From Paraphysomonas bandaiensis (taxonomy: Eukaryota; Chrysophyceae): DNA of 64,000 nucleotides. The stretch is taken from the NCBI GenBank assembly GCA_965644295.1, contig CBFFRP010000428.1, positions 62,001 to 126,000 on the forward strand, read 5' to 3'. Positions 53,986-64,000 of the stretch are shown piece after piece; the stretch's first letter is position 1; each line of letters begins with the position of its first letter. The translations under genes and the position numbers were made by a program. The notes beneath the pieces were generated by a model, which was not told where the DNA came from, made no database searches, and saw only the letters and a program-made list of their open reading frames with translations.

Positions 53986-56857
53986 TCATCTCGACTCCAG
54001 CATTTGTTTAGATTCCTTAACTTCTCGTAATAATGTGCTGTACGCAGACATATCAATGGGATCGATACCGCAAATTTCTCTAATCCTTTCGCCATAGTAT
54101 TGAACATCCAGCAGCATCTGCAGTGCAATCTTCTCAGAATCTGTTATCGATCCGCCAGAGGTAGCCTGTTGCTGTCGCAGCTTCGACCTCCGTTGCAATG
54201 CACTATCCATCTGCTGCGCTGTTTCCATAAGAGCCTGTACCTGTTGACTATAGGCTGTGGTCACGCTCTCCACTATTCCTCGTGCCCACTCTTGCATTGA
54301 AAAGCCATCAGTATGAGGTAGTTTGGAGATTGATACTCCATGCTTGTCAACAAAAGACCTGAAATTAAATTAGATTGCAAACATTGCGGCTCAGGCACTC
54401 ACTTCAGAGGTTTCAGTATAGTGACCACGAAACCAGATGGGGTATCCGGCGCAGGCTTGTTTGTCATCCTAAATTTACCTGCAACAGACTTGACAGCCTG
54501 GAAATACACAGTTAAGCACCCACACCCCATCAGCACCACCCCTACCTTTAGCCCACTCTTGCACTCTGCAGCTATAATACCAGCTATCCGCGCCCACAGC
54601 GCCGGACACACATGAAGTATTGCCTCCGCCTGGAGCTGAAGACAGCACTCAATGGGCCCTTCATCAGTACCGATTAGTCTATCTCCAATGATAATCTTCC
54701 GAGAGAGAGGTGCAAATACACGTACAATCCATGAAGTGAGTGTGTGGAGGTCTTCAACGCAGCGCACTAGATCACCCACAGCAACAGGAGCTCCGCTCCC
54801 ACCAGCAGAATGACCACCTTTCACAGGCGTTCCTTCAGCAGCCGCAGTTGTTTCCCCAGAGGCTCGATGTCCAGCCAAAGCAAGAAGGTGTTTCTCGTAG
54901 CAAGACATTACTCGTACCGCGAGAGAGAACAGTTTCCCACCAAGAGGGGGTAAATATACATCTGAGTGTAGACACGTCAGAATCTCAGCAACAGTCACTC
55001 TGGTAAAATCTAGCTGCCAGTCCTGTACTACTGATCCGCACATATCTTCTTCTATAATCGATAGACGGTCGGCAGGGATCGAGAGAGAGATATTTCGTGC
55101 ACCCTCACCCTCTTTTCGAGGAGAGTAGACCTCATCGAACACCTTGGAGCACATGCCATGAGCACTGACGATCTCCACTGCAGCCTCCACGCGAGACTGT
55201 ACCTCCTGTACCCTCAGCTATACAGAACGTATTACAAAACTAATTAAAGCATACCAGATATTACCTGGAAATGTAGGTCCATTTTCCATGCCTGCCTGAA
55301 AGTAATAACTGAAGGATGCTTTTCCAGGCGGCGCCGGACAATCTCTTCCCATCTGGACCCACATAGCCCTCCTAGACCGTCCAGAAATCTTTCCACATTT
55401 CTGTGTGCCCTATGGAAGACCCGAGCAATACCGGAATTGAACATACCAGAAAACCCCTGCTGTAAAGCCCCAGCAACTGGACGCCACACTCCTCCTACTA
55501 CCAGGTCCACTTCGGGATTGTGTCCTCCAGGAACAGAAAAGAGTTCCTCCGATAAGATAAACACCTGGCGTGCAGCAGGGGAAAATGAGTCTAGCAAAGA
55601 CTGAAGAGCATCTCCAAGGCCTGAATAGGAGCCTCGTCCCTCCGTCCCATCTACCTTGCCCTGTGTTATATGAGACCTACTCCGAGGGGCACACAAGTTA
55701 GTCAAACACATTATATACAGACAACGACCACACCGTATAAGAGGAGTCACCAAGGCTTCTGCGACCAGTTTCTCAGCGTCTTCAGCGTGCCCTACCGCTA
55801 CCATTCCCCGAAGTAAATGTCCTAATGCTCGCCTCTCCGGAGTTGAGAGCGCATCATTTCCTGCAGCCGAGGACAGAATTCGAGAAGTATGAGAACGTAG
55901 GCGATCCTCTAATCGAGAAAGCTGAGACTGGACCTGGGCATCCAGCGACCGGCGCAAAGCTATTGACGACGCTCCCTCAGCCCCCTGAGATTGGTGAGAA
56001 TGCAAAGCCGCTCTGGCACTGGACAGAGACACCGCTGCTCGCTCTAACTCGGAGCACTGAAATACTTCCTGTGATACACCTCTGGCCTCCAGCATTCTAC
56101 AACCAGTTAGTCTAATGGTAAAGTGCAAAAGTCAAGTATACCTGCTCAAATCTTTACGTGAACGTGTCCTAGAAGCAGAAGAGTTCGTATTAACTATTTC
56201 TGAAGTCGAAGATATTTGTCCCAATACCACATCCACGTCACTTAGCTTAGCCATGCATGCCAAGGACGACTCAAGCATGCGCCGGCGATTCGAAACCTGC
56301 ACACGTTATGAACACAAGAAAATATATGTTACACACACACCTCCTCCCGCTGCTGCATTTTCGCCTTGAGGGCCTGTATATTTGACACCTGGCACACATA
56401 ATTAGCGTGTATAACGGTATGAAATAATACCGCTACCATAGTATCGTTCAGCATCGTCAAATCCATACGCAAGTCCACAAGTGGTTTACGCAAATGATCT
56501 ACTCGAATATCGACCCCTTCAAGCTGTAATTATTAATATTAGAGGTGGAGAGCAGCAAGAGCTTCATGAGGAGAAGCAGGCCGATCAGTTACCTTAGTTG
56601 CTATAGTGATGAAGTCCTTATAGTCCCTGTTAATGATATCGTACAGCTACACACACGTTAATATCCCATCACTCGTCTGTCTCTGCCCTCACCTGTTCCT
56701 TGAGGTGAGTGCAGTATAGCTGCAGCTGGTCTCTGAGTGAGTCCAGTGACGACACTCGTCTGTACTTCGCTATGAACGAAGAGGCACTGAAACTGCAGTC
56801 CTCAAACTCCCCCTCGCTGAAGAGAAAGTCGGAGGAAGTGTCAGGAGAGATGGGCAT
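53986..56857 (-). CDS. COG2: Conserved oligomeric Golgi complex subunit 2
   Basis: A lobe A subunit of the COG tether that docks retrograde vesicles at the Golgi. Nine exons: 56857-56693, 56646-56593, 56523-56437, 56388-56341, 56296-56142, 56096-55265, 55217-54546, 54497-54403 and 54358-53986, giving 826 residues (human 738). The family N-terminus is restored only after splicing: YRRVSSLDSLRDQLQLYCTHL, then IINRDYKDFITIATKLEGVD and RKPLVDLRMDL. Later parts are helical (LHFQLRVQEVQSRVEAAVEI). Introns are 44-69 bp. Two 48-bp introns (56389-56436 and 54498-54545) are in frame and stop-free. A further 39-bp GT-AG candidate (55680-55718) may be removed within the long exon. Confidence 0.9.
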
Positions 56858-57261
56858 GTTGATAGCAGGCTATATGGTGAGATGGAGGGTGTGGATGGAG
56901 GTATCCGCTATATATATATATATATATATATATACATACTGCTGTCTCTGTGCGTGATATCAGCTAGGAGAGGTCTGTATACATATATATACAGTATACA
57001 GAGATACACAGATAGATGCATAGGTACAGCAGTACAGCACTGATGGATGTATTATGCAAAGTATACGTACAAATGTATACAACACTACAATCATGTATAC
57101 TGATGGAATACTGAGAACAGTGTGCGAAGGAATAAACTGACCAATCAGATGCCACGCTCAGATTCACGTGCTGTATCTCTGTATATGTATGCATCCATGA
57201 GAGACATGCAGTATATATGCATATCTAGCCTGGCCTGCTGGTTCATGCGCCGCACACATAC
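56858..57261. other. Divergent spacer, COG2 / DGAT2
   Basis: 404 bp with a (TA)n run at 56910-56935 and a TATATATACAGTATACAG stretch near 56985. A likely bidirectional promoter; no gene seen. Confidence 0.4.
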
Positions 57262-58962
57262 ATGCCCACTCTCACCCACCCTGTTACCAAAATGAAGCGT
57301 TCATACCTCAGTAAATTAATAGTACGGAGAGAATATTTCATTTCCATCGCATCTGTATCGATCGAATGGTTCAGAGATGTGTATCGAGCCACAGTGGCCA
57401 CTTTAGTCGTAAACGCACACCTTATTCCGTTTTTCTGTGCTGGGATTGTATTTATGCTCTGCGGATTGACACTTACACGTGCTCTCGTTCATGTTTTGGT
57501 TGTCTTAACTGAAATTGTGTTATTCATTGGGATAGTTTCTGCAGCTCATGCCAGGTACGATATAATGTATACACAGAATTGATATCGACAATACTTGTGT
57601 TTTTAAGTATTCGTACAAAAATTGGTGCTATTGACAACGGGTTTGGAGCAAACTGGATAAGCTGGTCCTCGTTTGTTGGCGCTACATGCATTCCTGTGGT
57701 TACAGCTGTAGCCATGGTGTTACGCCTCTTGGCGACTCCATCAACAGGACTATTTCTGTATCAGTTACAGCAAGATGCCATCTGCTGGTGTATAGTTGCA
57801 GTTTGTCATGTTGTCTACGTTCTGTTAACCTTCAGGGGGTCTCCTGAACGAACAGGTATCCGCGAGGTACCCCTTTCTCGTCGAGGCGGAGCTCTGGTTG
57901 GTCATATCAGCGACACGGTATGATTTTTATGGTGACGTGATAGTAGGGTTTTTACTTTTCTCTATTCTAGCTGTATGATTACTTTCAGGGTCGCATCGTA
58001 TCGGAGGAAGAACTACGAAGTGATGGCCTCTATGTTATGGGTGCACAATAGAATTTATTTAGTCCCCAGTTTTACTATTGATAGGTTTTCATCCTCATGG
58101 AGTAATGCCTCTGACACCTTTTTGGATGCTGAACTGCAGTGAGTGGCGGCGCTCTTTCCCAGGTTCTGAACAAAGATAAATAGTTGTCTATCTGATATCA
58201 GGAATGGTGTAACTAACAGGGGTTGTAGTGTCTCCACTTACTGCCTACGCCTGCCATGTCGTCCCTGTCATCCGTGACTTGGCGCAGTGGATGGGGTGCC
58301 GTGATGTCTCTAGAGAAAGTTTTAAACAGGCATTAAGAGAAGGGAGGAGTTGTTTGGTGGTGCCTGGTGGTCAAGCGGAGATGTTGGAAAGTAAATCCAC
58401 CATCGATGACATCATGTGAGTTGTATTATACCTTGAACTTTGTATTTGACCATACTGTCAGCGTGCATACGAAGCACAGGGGGTTTATTAGACTTGCGAT
58501 GCAGGTACGACAGTCATCTGCTAAGCCACAGACTAACGGTCAGAAGTAGGCTGGGGCAGAGCTTGTACCAGTATTATCATTTGGAGAAGTAGATGTCATG
58601 GATAACATCTCCTGTCCAAGTGTACAAGTATGCACCGTTGTATATCTATCTATATACCTTAATCAAAAATACTGTAGCAATGGTTTCTTCAGCACGTTGG
58701 AATTGCGTTTCCGCACTCACCTTACGGCGCTTGGGGTCTTCCAATTCCGAGGCGGCGAAGGATAACTGTCGTCATTGGCAAAAGTATAAAGATTCCCCAT
58801 ATTTCAGATCCCACCAACGATGATGTGAAGCGGGTTTGGATAGCTCGTTGTACTTTTTGTGGGTAAGACTGATCGTAGGTACACGATATCTATCTAGCAT
58901 CGCTTGTTCAATTGTTCGAGATGCACAGAGATATAGCCAATGAACCGAAGGGTCGAAGGTGA
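57262..58962 (+). CDS. Diacylglycerol O-acyltransferase 2 family (DGAT2/MGAT-like)
   Basis: Makes triacylglycerol (or wax/diacylglycerol) from acyl-CoA in the ER and lipid droplets. Nine exons: 57262-57554, 57608-57917, 57971-58040, 58085-58162, 58220-58415, 58462-58504, 58550-58627, 58678-58833 and 58879-58962, giving 435 residues. Splicing assembles the catalytic HPHG motif (227-230, in GFHPHGVMP), FPG, RDLAQWMGCRDVSRESF, VPGGQAEML, RGFIRLAMQAGAELVPVLSFGE, SPYGAWGLPIPRR and a closing VHDIYLASLVQLFEMHRD. All are in family order. The N-terminal 200 residues have about four hydrophobic helices, where most DGAT2 proteins have two. Introns are 44-57 bp. ATG 57292 is an alternative start. Confidence 0.92.
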
Positions 58963-59894
58963 GTTAAACAATGAATTGTGATTTATTTTAATTGCCTTTG
59001 TATTAGATTAACTTTTGTGGATGGCACTGGTGAGCGTCATCACGTTCACAGCGATTAAATATTTAGTATTCCTACTCTGTGCCTGATCACAATTCTTCTC
59101 ATTTTTTGCTACCTTTATGTACTTTTTAACTTTATTTATTTAATATTTGACGATGCTTATACATATAATTGTTATTCTTATCAATATTAATAATAACATA
59201 ATACTGAAACGTAACAAAAAAATGAATTACTTTACTGCTAAAGACGTATGTCACTACATACCACTTATCATACTTATATCAGTATTCTGTGGGCTCTGGT
59301 CTATATAAGCGCCTAATCGATAACTACGAATGCAACATATTTCATATAAATTCGGATGAATCAGCTCATTTCTATGAAATCGCATTTGCTCCATTAAAAT
59401 TAGCAGGTCAAATTGAATCGATATGGCCACAGACTGGACACAGTGCAGCACTGGCGGTGGCACAAATTGCAACACACATACCTGCAGTAGGAACCTACCA
59501 CTGCGAGTAGTCCACCGCCGTATATATGTTATACCGAGCCTACAGGATGTATTCCATGTATATGTACACACGCTTTCTCCTCCAGCCACAACAGCCTGTA
59601 GTCGTGTTCATACTACGTGACATGTATACCGATCATACACATCCACACAGAAACATACAGCACCGTCCATACTTTACCATCCACACACACCTTAATAGCG
59701 ACGTCCCTCGACAGGAATACCTTCCTACATATATATATACACACATACGTACATATATATATACATATATTCGAGGTGACCAGAGCACCTTGTCCATTGA
59801 ACACCTGTTTATAGCTCATAATCTTACCTCTAATCTCATCTCAAAGGTAAGAGTGATGGTGTGAATGCGTGTGTCTCATATGCGTAGCAGTGAT
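58963..59894. other. Spacer, 932 bp, possible unrecognised coding remnants
   Basis: 59289-59590 is open on both strands with mildly protein-like translations (plus: HFYEIAFAPLKLAGQIESIW; minus: MEQMRFHRNELIHPNLYEIC), and neither is recognised. 59735-59770 is a TATATACA microsatellite. If strand alternation held, a minus-strand gene would be expected here. Confidence 0.3.
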
Positions 59895-60965
59895 ATGGAC
59901 TCTCTACTAGCACAGAGAAATAAGACTTTACTCGTTGCTGGCGCTGTGACCGCCGCAGCTCTAGGAGGCTTCTACTACTACTTCACATCATGTCAGGTTA
60001 GTGTCTGTGGAGTGCTGTGTGATCGCTATTAACAATATATATATACGTATATTTGAAGGCATGCGACGAGCAGCTGCTGCCTGCGCTCGAGTTGGAAGAA
60101 ACACAAAAAATTATGGCTAAAATTCTTGAGAAGTTGAAGTTCATAGCTCTGAAGCACTCTCGAGCTGGACAGCACATCAAAATGCAATTAGAGCAGCAGG
60201 GACAACAGATGGCAGACGAAGACGTCATGAGACATTTCATTCTCCCACATTTCGAGAATGCTTTTGAGGAAGCTCAAGAAGAAGTTTTAGATGTAAGACA
60301 ACGCAAATAAGTTCTACTAAAGTGTGTGATATTCAATGAAGGAATTTGATTGTGAGGAATCTGAGTTGCAGGAGGCTGCGCAGTATTATGCCAAGCAGGG
60401 TGACTCCAAGCTGCAGGAAATTATCAATAAGATCCAACAGATGCACAAGCAGTTCGGAGGTGAGAACGAAGGTGTGGGCGGCACTGGAGGATCCAGTGCG
60501 GGTGGAAGTGGCTCTCAACGAGGCGGTGGTGGTTCCAAGGATATGTCTCTGGGGGAGGTGATAGCTGTACTACAGGCTCTGTCTGAGAGAGTGGGCAACG
60601 GGACTGATGAATACGTGGAGGAATTCAAGCGTGTGAATGGTCTGCCCGAGAGCAAGGATGCCATGATGCGCTTCCAGCAGGGTATGCTCGAGATGTCCGA
60701 GGCGTAAGTACTATGTCTTTTTCCTGTGTTAGCTAATGGTGATTCACAGAATGGAATCGGCGGTTTTGGAGGCTTACGGAGTCACACAACAAGACTTTCA
60801 GCAGGCTCTTATGGCAAACCAAAACGACCCAGTATTACAGCAGACAGTTATGGCTATGCAGGTACGTACTGATTGTCATATTTTGTGAAGTGTAGTTGAC
60901 ATGATTATTTTCAGATGGCGAACCAGCAGAGGCTTGCAGCGCATGGAATCCAACTTCAAATGTAA
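59895..60965 (+). CDS. Signal-anchored helical protein, unknown
   Basis: Five exons (59895-59996, 60059-60292, 60342-60703, 60750-60861, 60915-60965) join to 286 residues. An N-terminal hydrophobic segment (KTLLVAGAVTAAALGGFYYYF, from residue 10) looks like a signal anchor. It is followed by helical, Glu/Gln-rich chain, a Gly/Ser linker (GGTGGSSAGGSGSQRGGGG) and a second helical part with Met/Gln-rich C-terminus. I do not recognise it. The N-terminal layout (short lumen side, single helix, long helical domain) would suit an outer mitochondrial or ER membrane adaptor, but that is only a guess. Introns are 46-62 bp and all splices keep frame. Confidence 0.8.
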
Positions 60966-61502
60966 GCAATGAGTTACCGCTCTACAATATATACCACGCA
61001 ATATGTGCTTGGTTTTTTGTGTCGAGGATAGTTTGCAGATAGTGTAGTGACTATGTTCTTTCCTTAACGCCTACTAGAAATGAGAAATAGCAGCAATTGC
61101 GTATACTTGATAATGAAAGTGGGAATTTTTAGCCTGATTGATCTCCGGCGTCTGACTTTTGACTACTAAGCAAGCTTATTCACGAAAATATTGATGTACA
61201 GCGTATAAAAATGCATAAATAACTACTTGTTACAGCAATATGACATCAATGTGCTACTGCCTTCACCCTTCATAGTACAATAGGAGTAGTAGTATGACAG
61301 TTAACAGTTACTATTATAAGAACAACATTTCAACTGTTTTTTCTTTCTATAGTTCCTAATTAGTGAATGAAATATACTTTCCCCTAAGTCTAGTACTTTT
61401 AATTCGATACGCAAACCATATTACTACTCTTTATGACAACAGCTTTATTAGTGTATCATAGTACGTAGTACGAATATAGTTAAAGTACTATGATCTATGA
61501 TA
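60966..61502. other. Spacer
   Basis: AT-rich 3' region of the preceding gene; no feature recognised before the MITE. Confidence 0.4.
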
Positions 61503-61874
61503 GGGAAATATTATTCAACCTAGTCAAATTGGTTGAATTACCTAGTCACACTATTTTTGGTGGAATAACCTAGTCAAACTACTAAATGATTCAACCTAGT
61601 CAATTTTAGTTATAAAGTTATAAACCTAGTCATAAAATGTACTCGCATATAACTACGCATTAAAGAACGATGAAGTCACACAGCAGGTAAAGTGAAACCA
61701 AGGCAGCATATTTGAGTGGAAATTATTATTTTTGACTAGGTGAATACCCTAAAACACCTAGTCAATCTAGTCATTGTAAACTGAAAATATGAATTATTAA
61801 ATGACTAGATTTTACGCCAATTTTGGCGTGACTAGGTAGTTCAACCATTTTGACTAGGTTGAATAATACATCCC
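61503..61874 (+). mobile_element. CCTAGTCA-type MITE, complete copy, 372 bp
   Basis: Terminal inverted repeats of about 46 bp start GGGAAATATTATTCAACCTA (left) and the near-identical complement on the right (about 90% by eye). They are flanked by TA (61501-61502 and 61875-61876), which suggests mobilisation by a Tc1/mariner transposase. CCTAGTCA or its complement recurs about ten times inside. No coding frame. Partial relatives are at 13945-14070 and 21841-22690. Confidence 0.88.
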
Positions 61875-62034
61875 TACAATGATATTATTTACTACTTCCG
61901 TGATTCCGCATTAGTCACAAAATAATTTTTAAATAACAGCGTTATTTTGGGATACTATATACAGTAAGCAAACTTTTGTGGTTGTAAGTGTAGCAATAGA
62001 CACAAATGCAACGTAGATGATGATAGTGTGAATG

Positions 62035-62305
62035 GTCACCCCTCAACAAAGTTGGACTCGCACCTTTTCGTGGTGTTCTGGGGAGTAAGTACCGCAGATA
62101 TTCCTCTGGCAAACTAACGTGAGCCGCAAACATAGACAGCAGATATTTGTTCTGTCACCCTCAACAAAGTCGGACTCGCACGTTTTAGTGGTGATCTGGG
62201 AGATAAGTACCGGAGAGATTCTCTCTGGGAAACTAACGTGAGCCGCAAACATAAACTCATAGCCGAATGCTTGTGTGGTACAAGGGACACCAATAAGAGT
62301 CACTT
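62035..62305 (-). mobile_element. Repeat family A, partial copies (inverted, duplicated end)
   Basis: Two head-to-tail partial copies of the family A right end. Each begins TCACCC(C)TCAACAAAGT.GGACTCGCAC and runs to GTGAGCCGCAAACAT (62040-62132 and 62157-62252). The second continues to GACACCAATAAGAGTCAC. The body and other end are missing. Confidence 0.75.
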
Positions 62306-62828
62306 TTCATTGTATGGAGTATGGAGTGCAAGATTATATCCAATATTACCATTTAAACCCGTATGTCATGTGTGTGACACCTTTATAGAAACTGCATCAT
62401 GCAGATGTATATATCCGCATCCGTTAGTAGAGAGTTCATCCTACATTATCTAGATACCTTGCTCAGTGCACCACACCACAGATACAGTGCTGGAGTGGTG
62501 TATTGTTGCGATGCCAACGGAGAACATACTGATGCCTTGGTGTTCATATCCGCGGGCCGGTATGACCCAAGCTAGATATGGCCATATACTCGATGCAGCT
62601 AGCTCGTAATACAGTACTGTAGTCTGCAGCTGTACAGCAGTAGACCAGAACAACAATAGAATACTGCTGTATTCCCGACACGCTTCTTGGGACTTGCAAA
62701 CACAACGTACACACACACACACGTATAGCACACACACGTATACTATACGGCACACAGCCATGTAGCATCGAGCTCTATAAATGGGACTAACTTGAGTCGG
62801 TCTGACTACACATACATATACCTTCACA
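62306..62828. other. Spacer upstream of last gene
   Basis: CA-rich runs (ACACACACACACGTATAG) at 62700-62755 lie about 100 bp before the next start codon; no gene recognised. Confidence 0.4.
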
Positions 62829-64000
62829 ATGGCCATGACCGCTATAGTTCCAGGGTCTGATGTTTCCCGCAGGCCCCCCGTAAACCGCAACTCTGCTAGC
62901 AAATCAGGCACCTATAAAGGCAGACGATTCATAGTCTCTGACCGTGATCGAGACACTGATCGAGAGACTGATAGAGACAGAGAGAGATCTGGTGATCTTG
63001 ATGCAAGGGCGAGAGGGAAGAAGATGAACTCAAGTATAAGTGATCTCGATAAGCTGTTAGAGAATGATGCGACGGCTCTGTTAAACATGAGGAAAGACAT
63101 CAGTCACGCTCAGAGTCTTGAGGTCGACAAGGCTAGAGCTACTCTTGCGGCCTTACAAAAGGAGTATGATGGGATAAGAACCACAAATGTTTTAAAGGAG
63201 AAAGAATTGGCTGGCGTAATGGACGACAAGAAGGTCTTAGAGGGGTTTATGGTCACGCTGGAAGATAACATGGCGCAACACAATCAAATCATTGATAAGA
63301 TTACGAGTGATATTGAAGAAGTCGAGGATAATATTCAAGCTGAGATGAGAACTCGAAGTATGCTGACGTACCTTACAAGCCGTCTTGAACAAGAAATTAT
63401 GGATTGCAAAGCCCAGTCTCATGTTTTAACGCAGCAACTAAACCAGGCGAAGGCGGAACATACAGGGCTAGAGAGTACATTACGCCTCAGTAAACACGAG
63501 CTGGTAGCCGAGGAACGGCATGTGGAGGTATTGAACAAGACTATCAAGAGCCGCACGGACCAGCGAGCAGTTAAGATGCAGGAGTTGCAAAGCATGGTAA
63601 TGGAAGGCGAGCAATCCATTGCTCGTGTACGGCGCAGCTTGCATAATACTCTGCGGAGCATTAAAGATAATCAGGAGACGGAGACGAAAATGGGACACGG
63701 ATTTGAAAGTGATCCGAAGCCGGAAGTGCAGCCCAGCTCGAGGGTACGAGGTGATAGTGGAAATACAGATGAGGTGGACTCACCTGAAGATGCTCTCGCC
63801 CTCACACGCCACCAGATCGAGGAGATCGTTGAACGGTACAGTTCTAAGGAATCCCGTATAGAGAAACTCAACCAAGTGCAGTCCGACCTGAAGGAGCAGC
63901 TGGCAACTCAGAAGTCTAAGAAGCAAAGCATTGAAGATATACTGGAACGGTCTGAGCGTAAGCTCCAGTTACTGGTGTCCAATCGCCAGATGTATCAAGA
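62829..64000 (+). CDS. Long coiled-coil protein, 3' partial
   Basis: Starts at ATG 62829 (MAMTAIVPGSDVSRRPPV) and stays open without an intron for 390 codons to the right edge. A basic/acidic Arg-Asp-rich leader of about 65 residues (RDRDTDRETDRDRERSG) precedes heptad-rich helix over residues 75-270, a short acidic break (about 280-320) and more coiled coil (QSDLKEQLATQKSKKQSIED). No motor or catalytic motif is visible. The overall look recalls axonemal, centrosomal or intraflagellar coiled-coil proteins, but I cannot assign a family. Confidence 0.8.
   Translation, partial: MAMTAIVPGSDVSRRPPVNRNSASKSGTYKGRRFIVSDRDRDTDRETDRDRERSGDLDARARGKKMNSSISDLDKLLENDATALLNMRKDISHAQSLEVDKARATLAALQKEYDGIRTTNVLKEKELAGVMDDKKVLEGFMVTLEDNMAQHNQIIDKITSDIEEVEDNIQAEMRTRSMLTYLTSRLEQEIMDCKAQSHVLTQQLNQAKAEHTGLESTLRLSKHELVAEERHVEVLNKTIKSRTDQRAVKMQELQSMVMEGEQSIARVRRSLHNTLRSIKDNQETETKMGHGFESDPKPEVQPSSRVRGDSGNTDEVDSPEDALALTRHQIEEIVERYSSKESRIEKLNQVQSDLKEQLATQKSKKQSIEDILERSERKLQLLVSNRQMYQ

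Noticed and set aside
58050-58230. Separate genes for the membrane part (57262-58050) and the acyltransferase part (58228-58962)
   Set aside because: A 44-bp intron at 58041-58084 and a 57-bp intron at 58163-58219 join them through the HPHG motif, giving one DGAT2 gene.

Overview
This is nuclear DNA from a eukaryotic microbe (a protist). Genes are split by very short GT-AG introns, mostly 43-70 bp. TAA, TAG and TGA all end genes, so the standard code is used. The gene set is purely eukaryotic: LSM4, COP9 signalosome CSN4, COG2, a Doa10/MARCHF6-type ubiquitin ligase, a COMM-domain protein, DGAT2, a myosin and a nucleotide-sugar transporter. I cannot name the lineage from sequence alone. A COMM-domain protein and long coiled-coil proteins would suit a flagellated organism, but that is inference.

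Layout, left to right: SLC35A-type transporter (+, 5' end cut by the window), fumarase (-), LSM4 (+), DUF711 protein (-), amino-acid transporter (+), unknown acidic protein (-), CSN4 (+), ankyrin protein 1 (-), myosin (+, split by a Ty3/gypsy element), Doa10-like ligase (-), small coiled-coil protein (+), COMM-domain protein (-), ankyrin protein 2 (+), COG2 (-), DGAT2 (+), a membrane-anchored unknown (+), and a long coiled-coil protein (+, cut by the right edge). The first fifteen genes alternate strand without exception. Divergent gaps are short (roughly 190-760 bp once arrays and insertions are removed). In three of seven they hold long (TATG)n arrays. Most convergent gaps hold transposon debris.

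Mobile DNA is rich and partly recent. There is a Ty1/copia element with identical 321-bp LTRs and one intact reading frame. There is a Ty3/gypsy chromovirus-type element whose two 317-bp LTRs differ at one position; it sits inside the myosin motor exon. A broken Tc1-type DD34E transposon sits inside a (TATG)n array. There are several non-autonomous families, including a three-layer nested insertion near 21.8-22.7 kb. The two ankyrin genes are inverted paralogues with patches of near-identity that include an intron, which suggests gene conversion.

The host genes are mainly housekeeping: RNA processing (LSM4), protein turnover (CSN4, Doa10-like), Golgi tethering (COG2), lipid storage (DGAT2), transport, and actin-based motility. 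I see no operon-like co-function. Exon boundaries are manual calls that keep frame and restore family motifs. The CSN4 exon 1/2 junction is unresolved.
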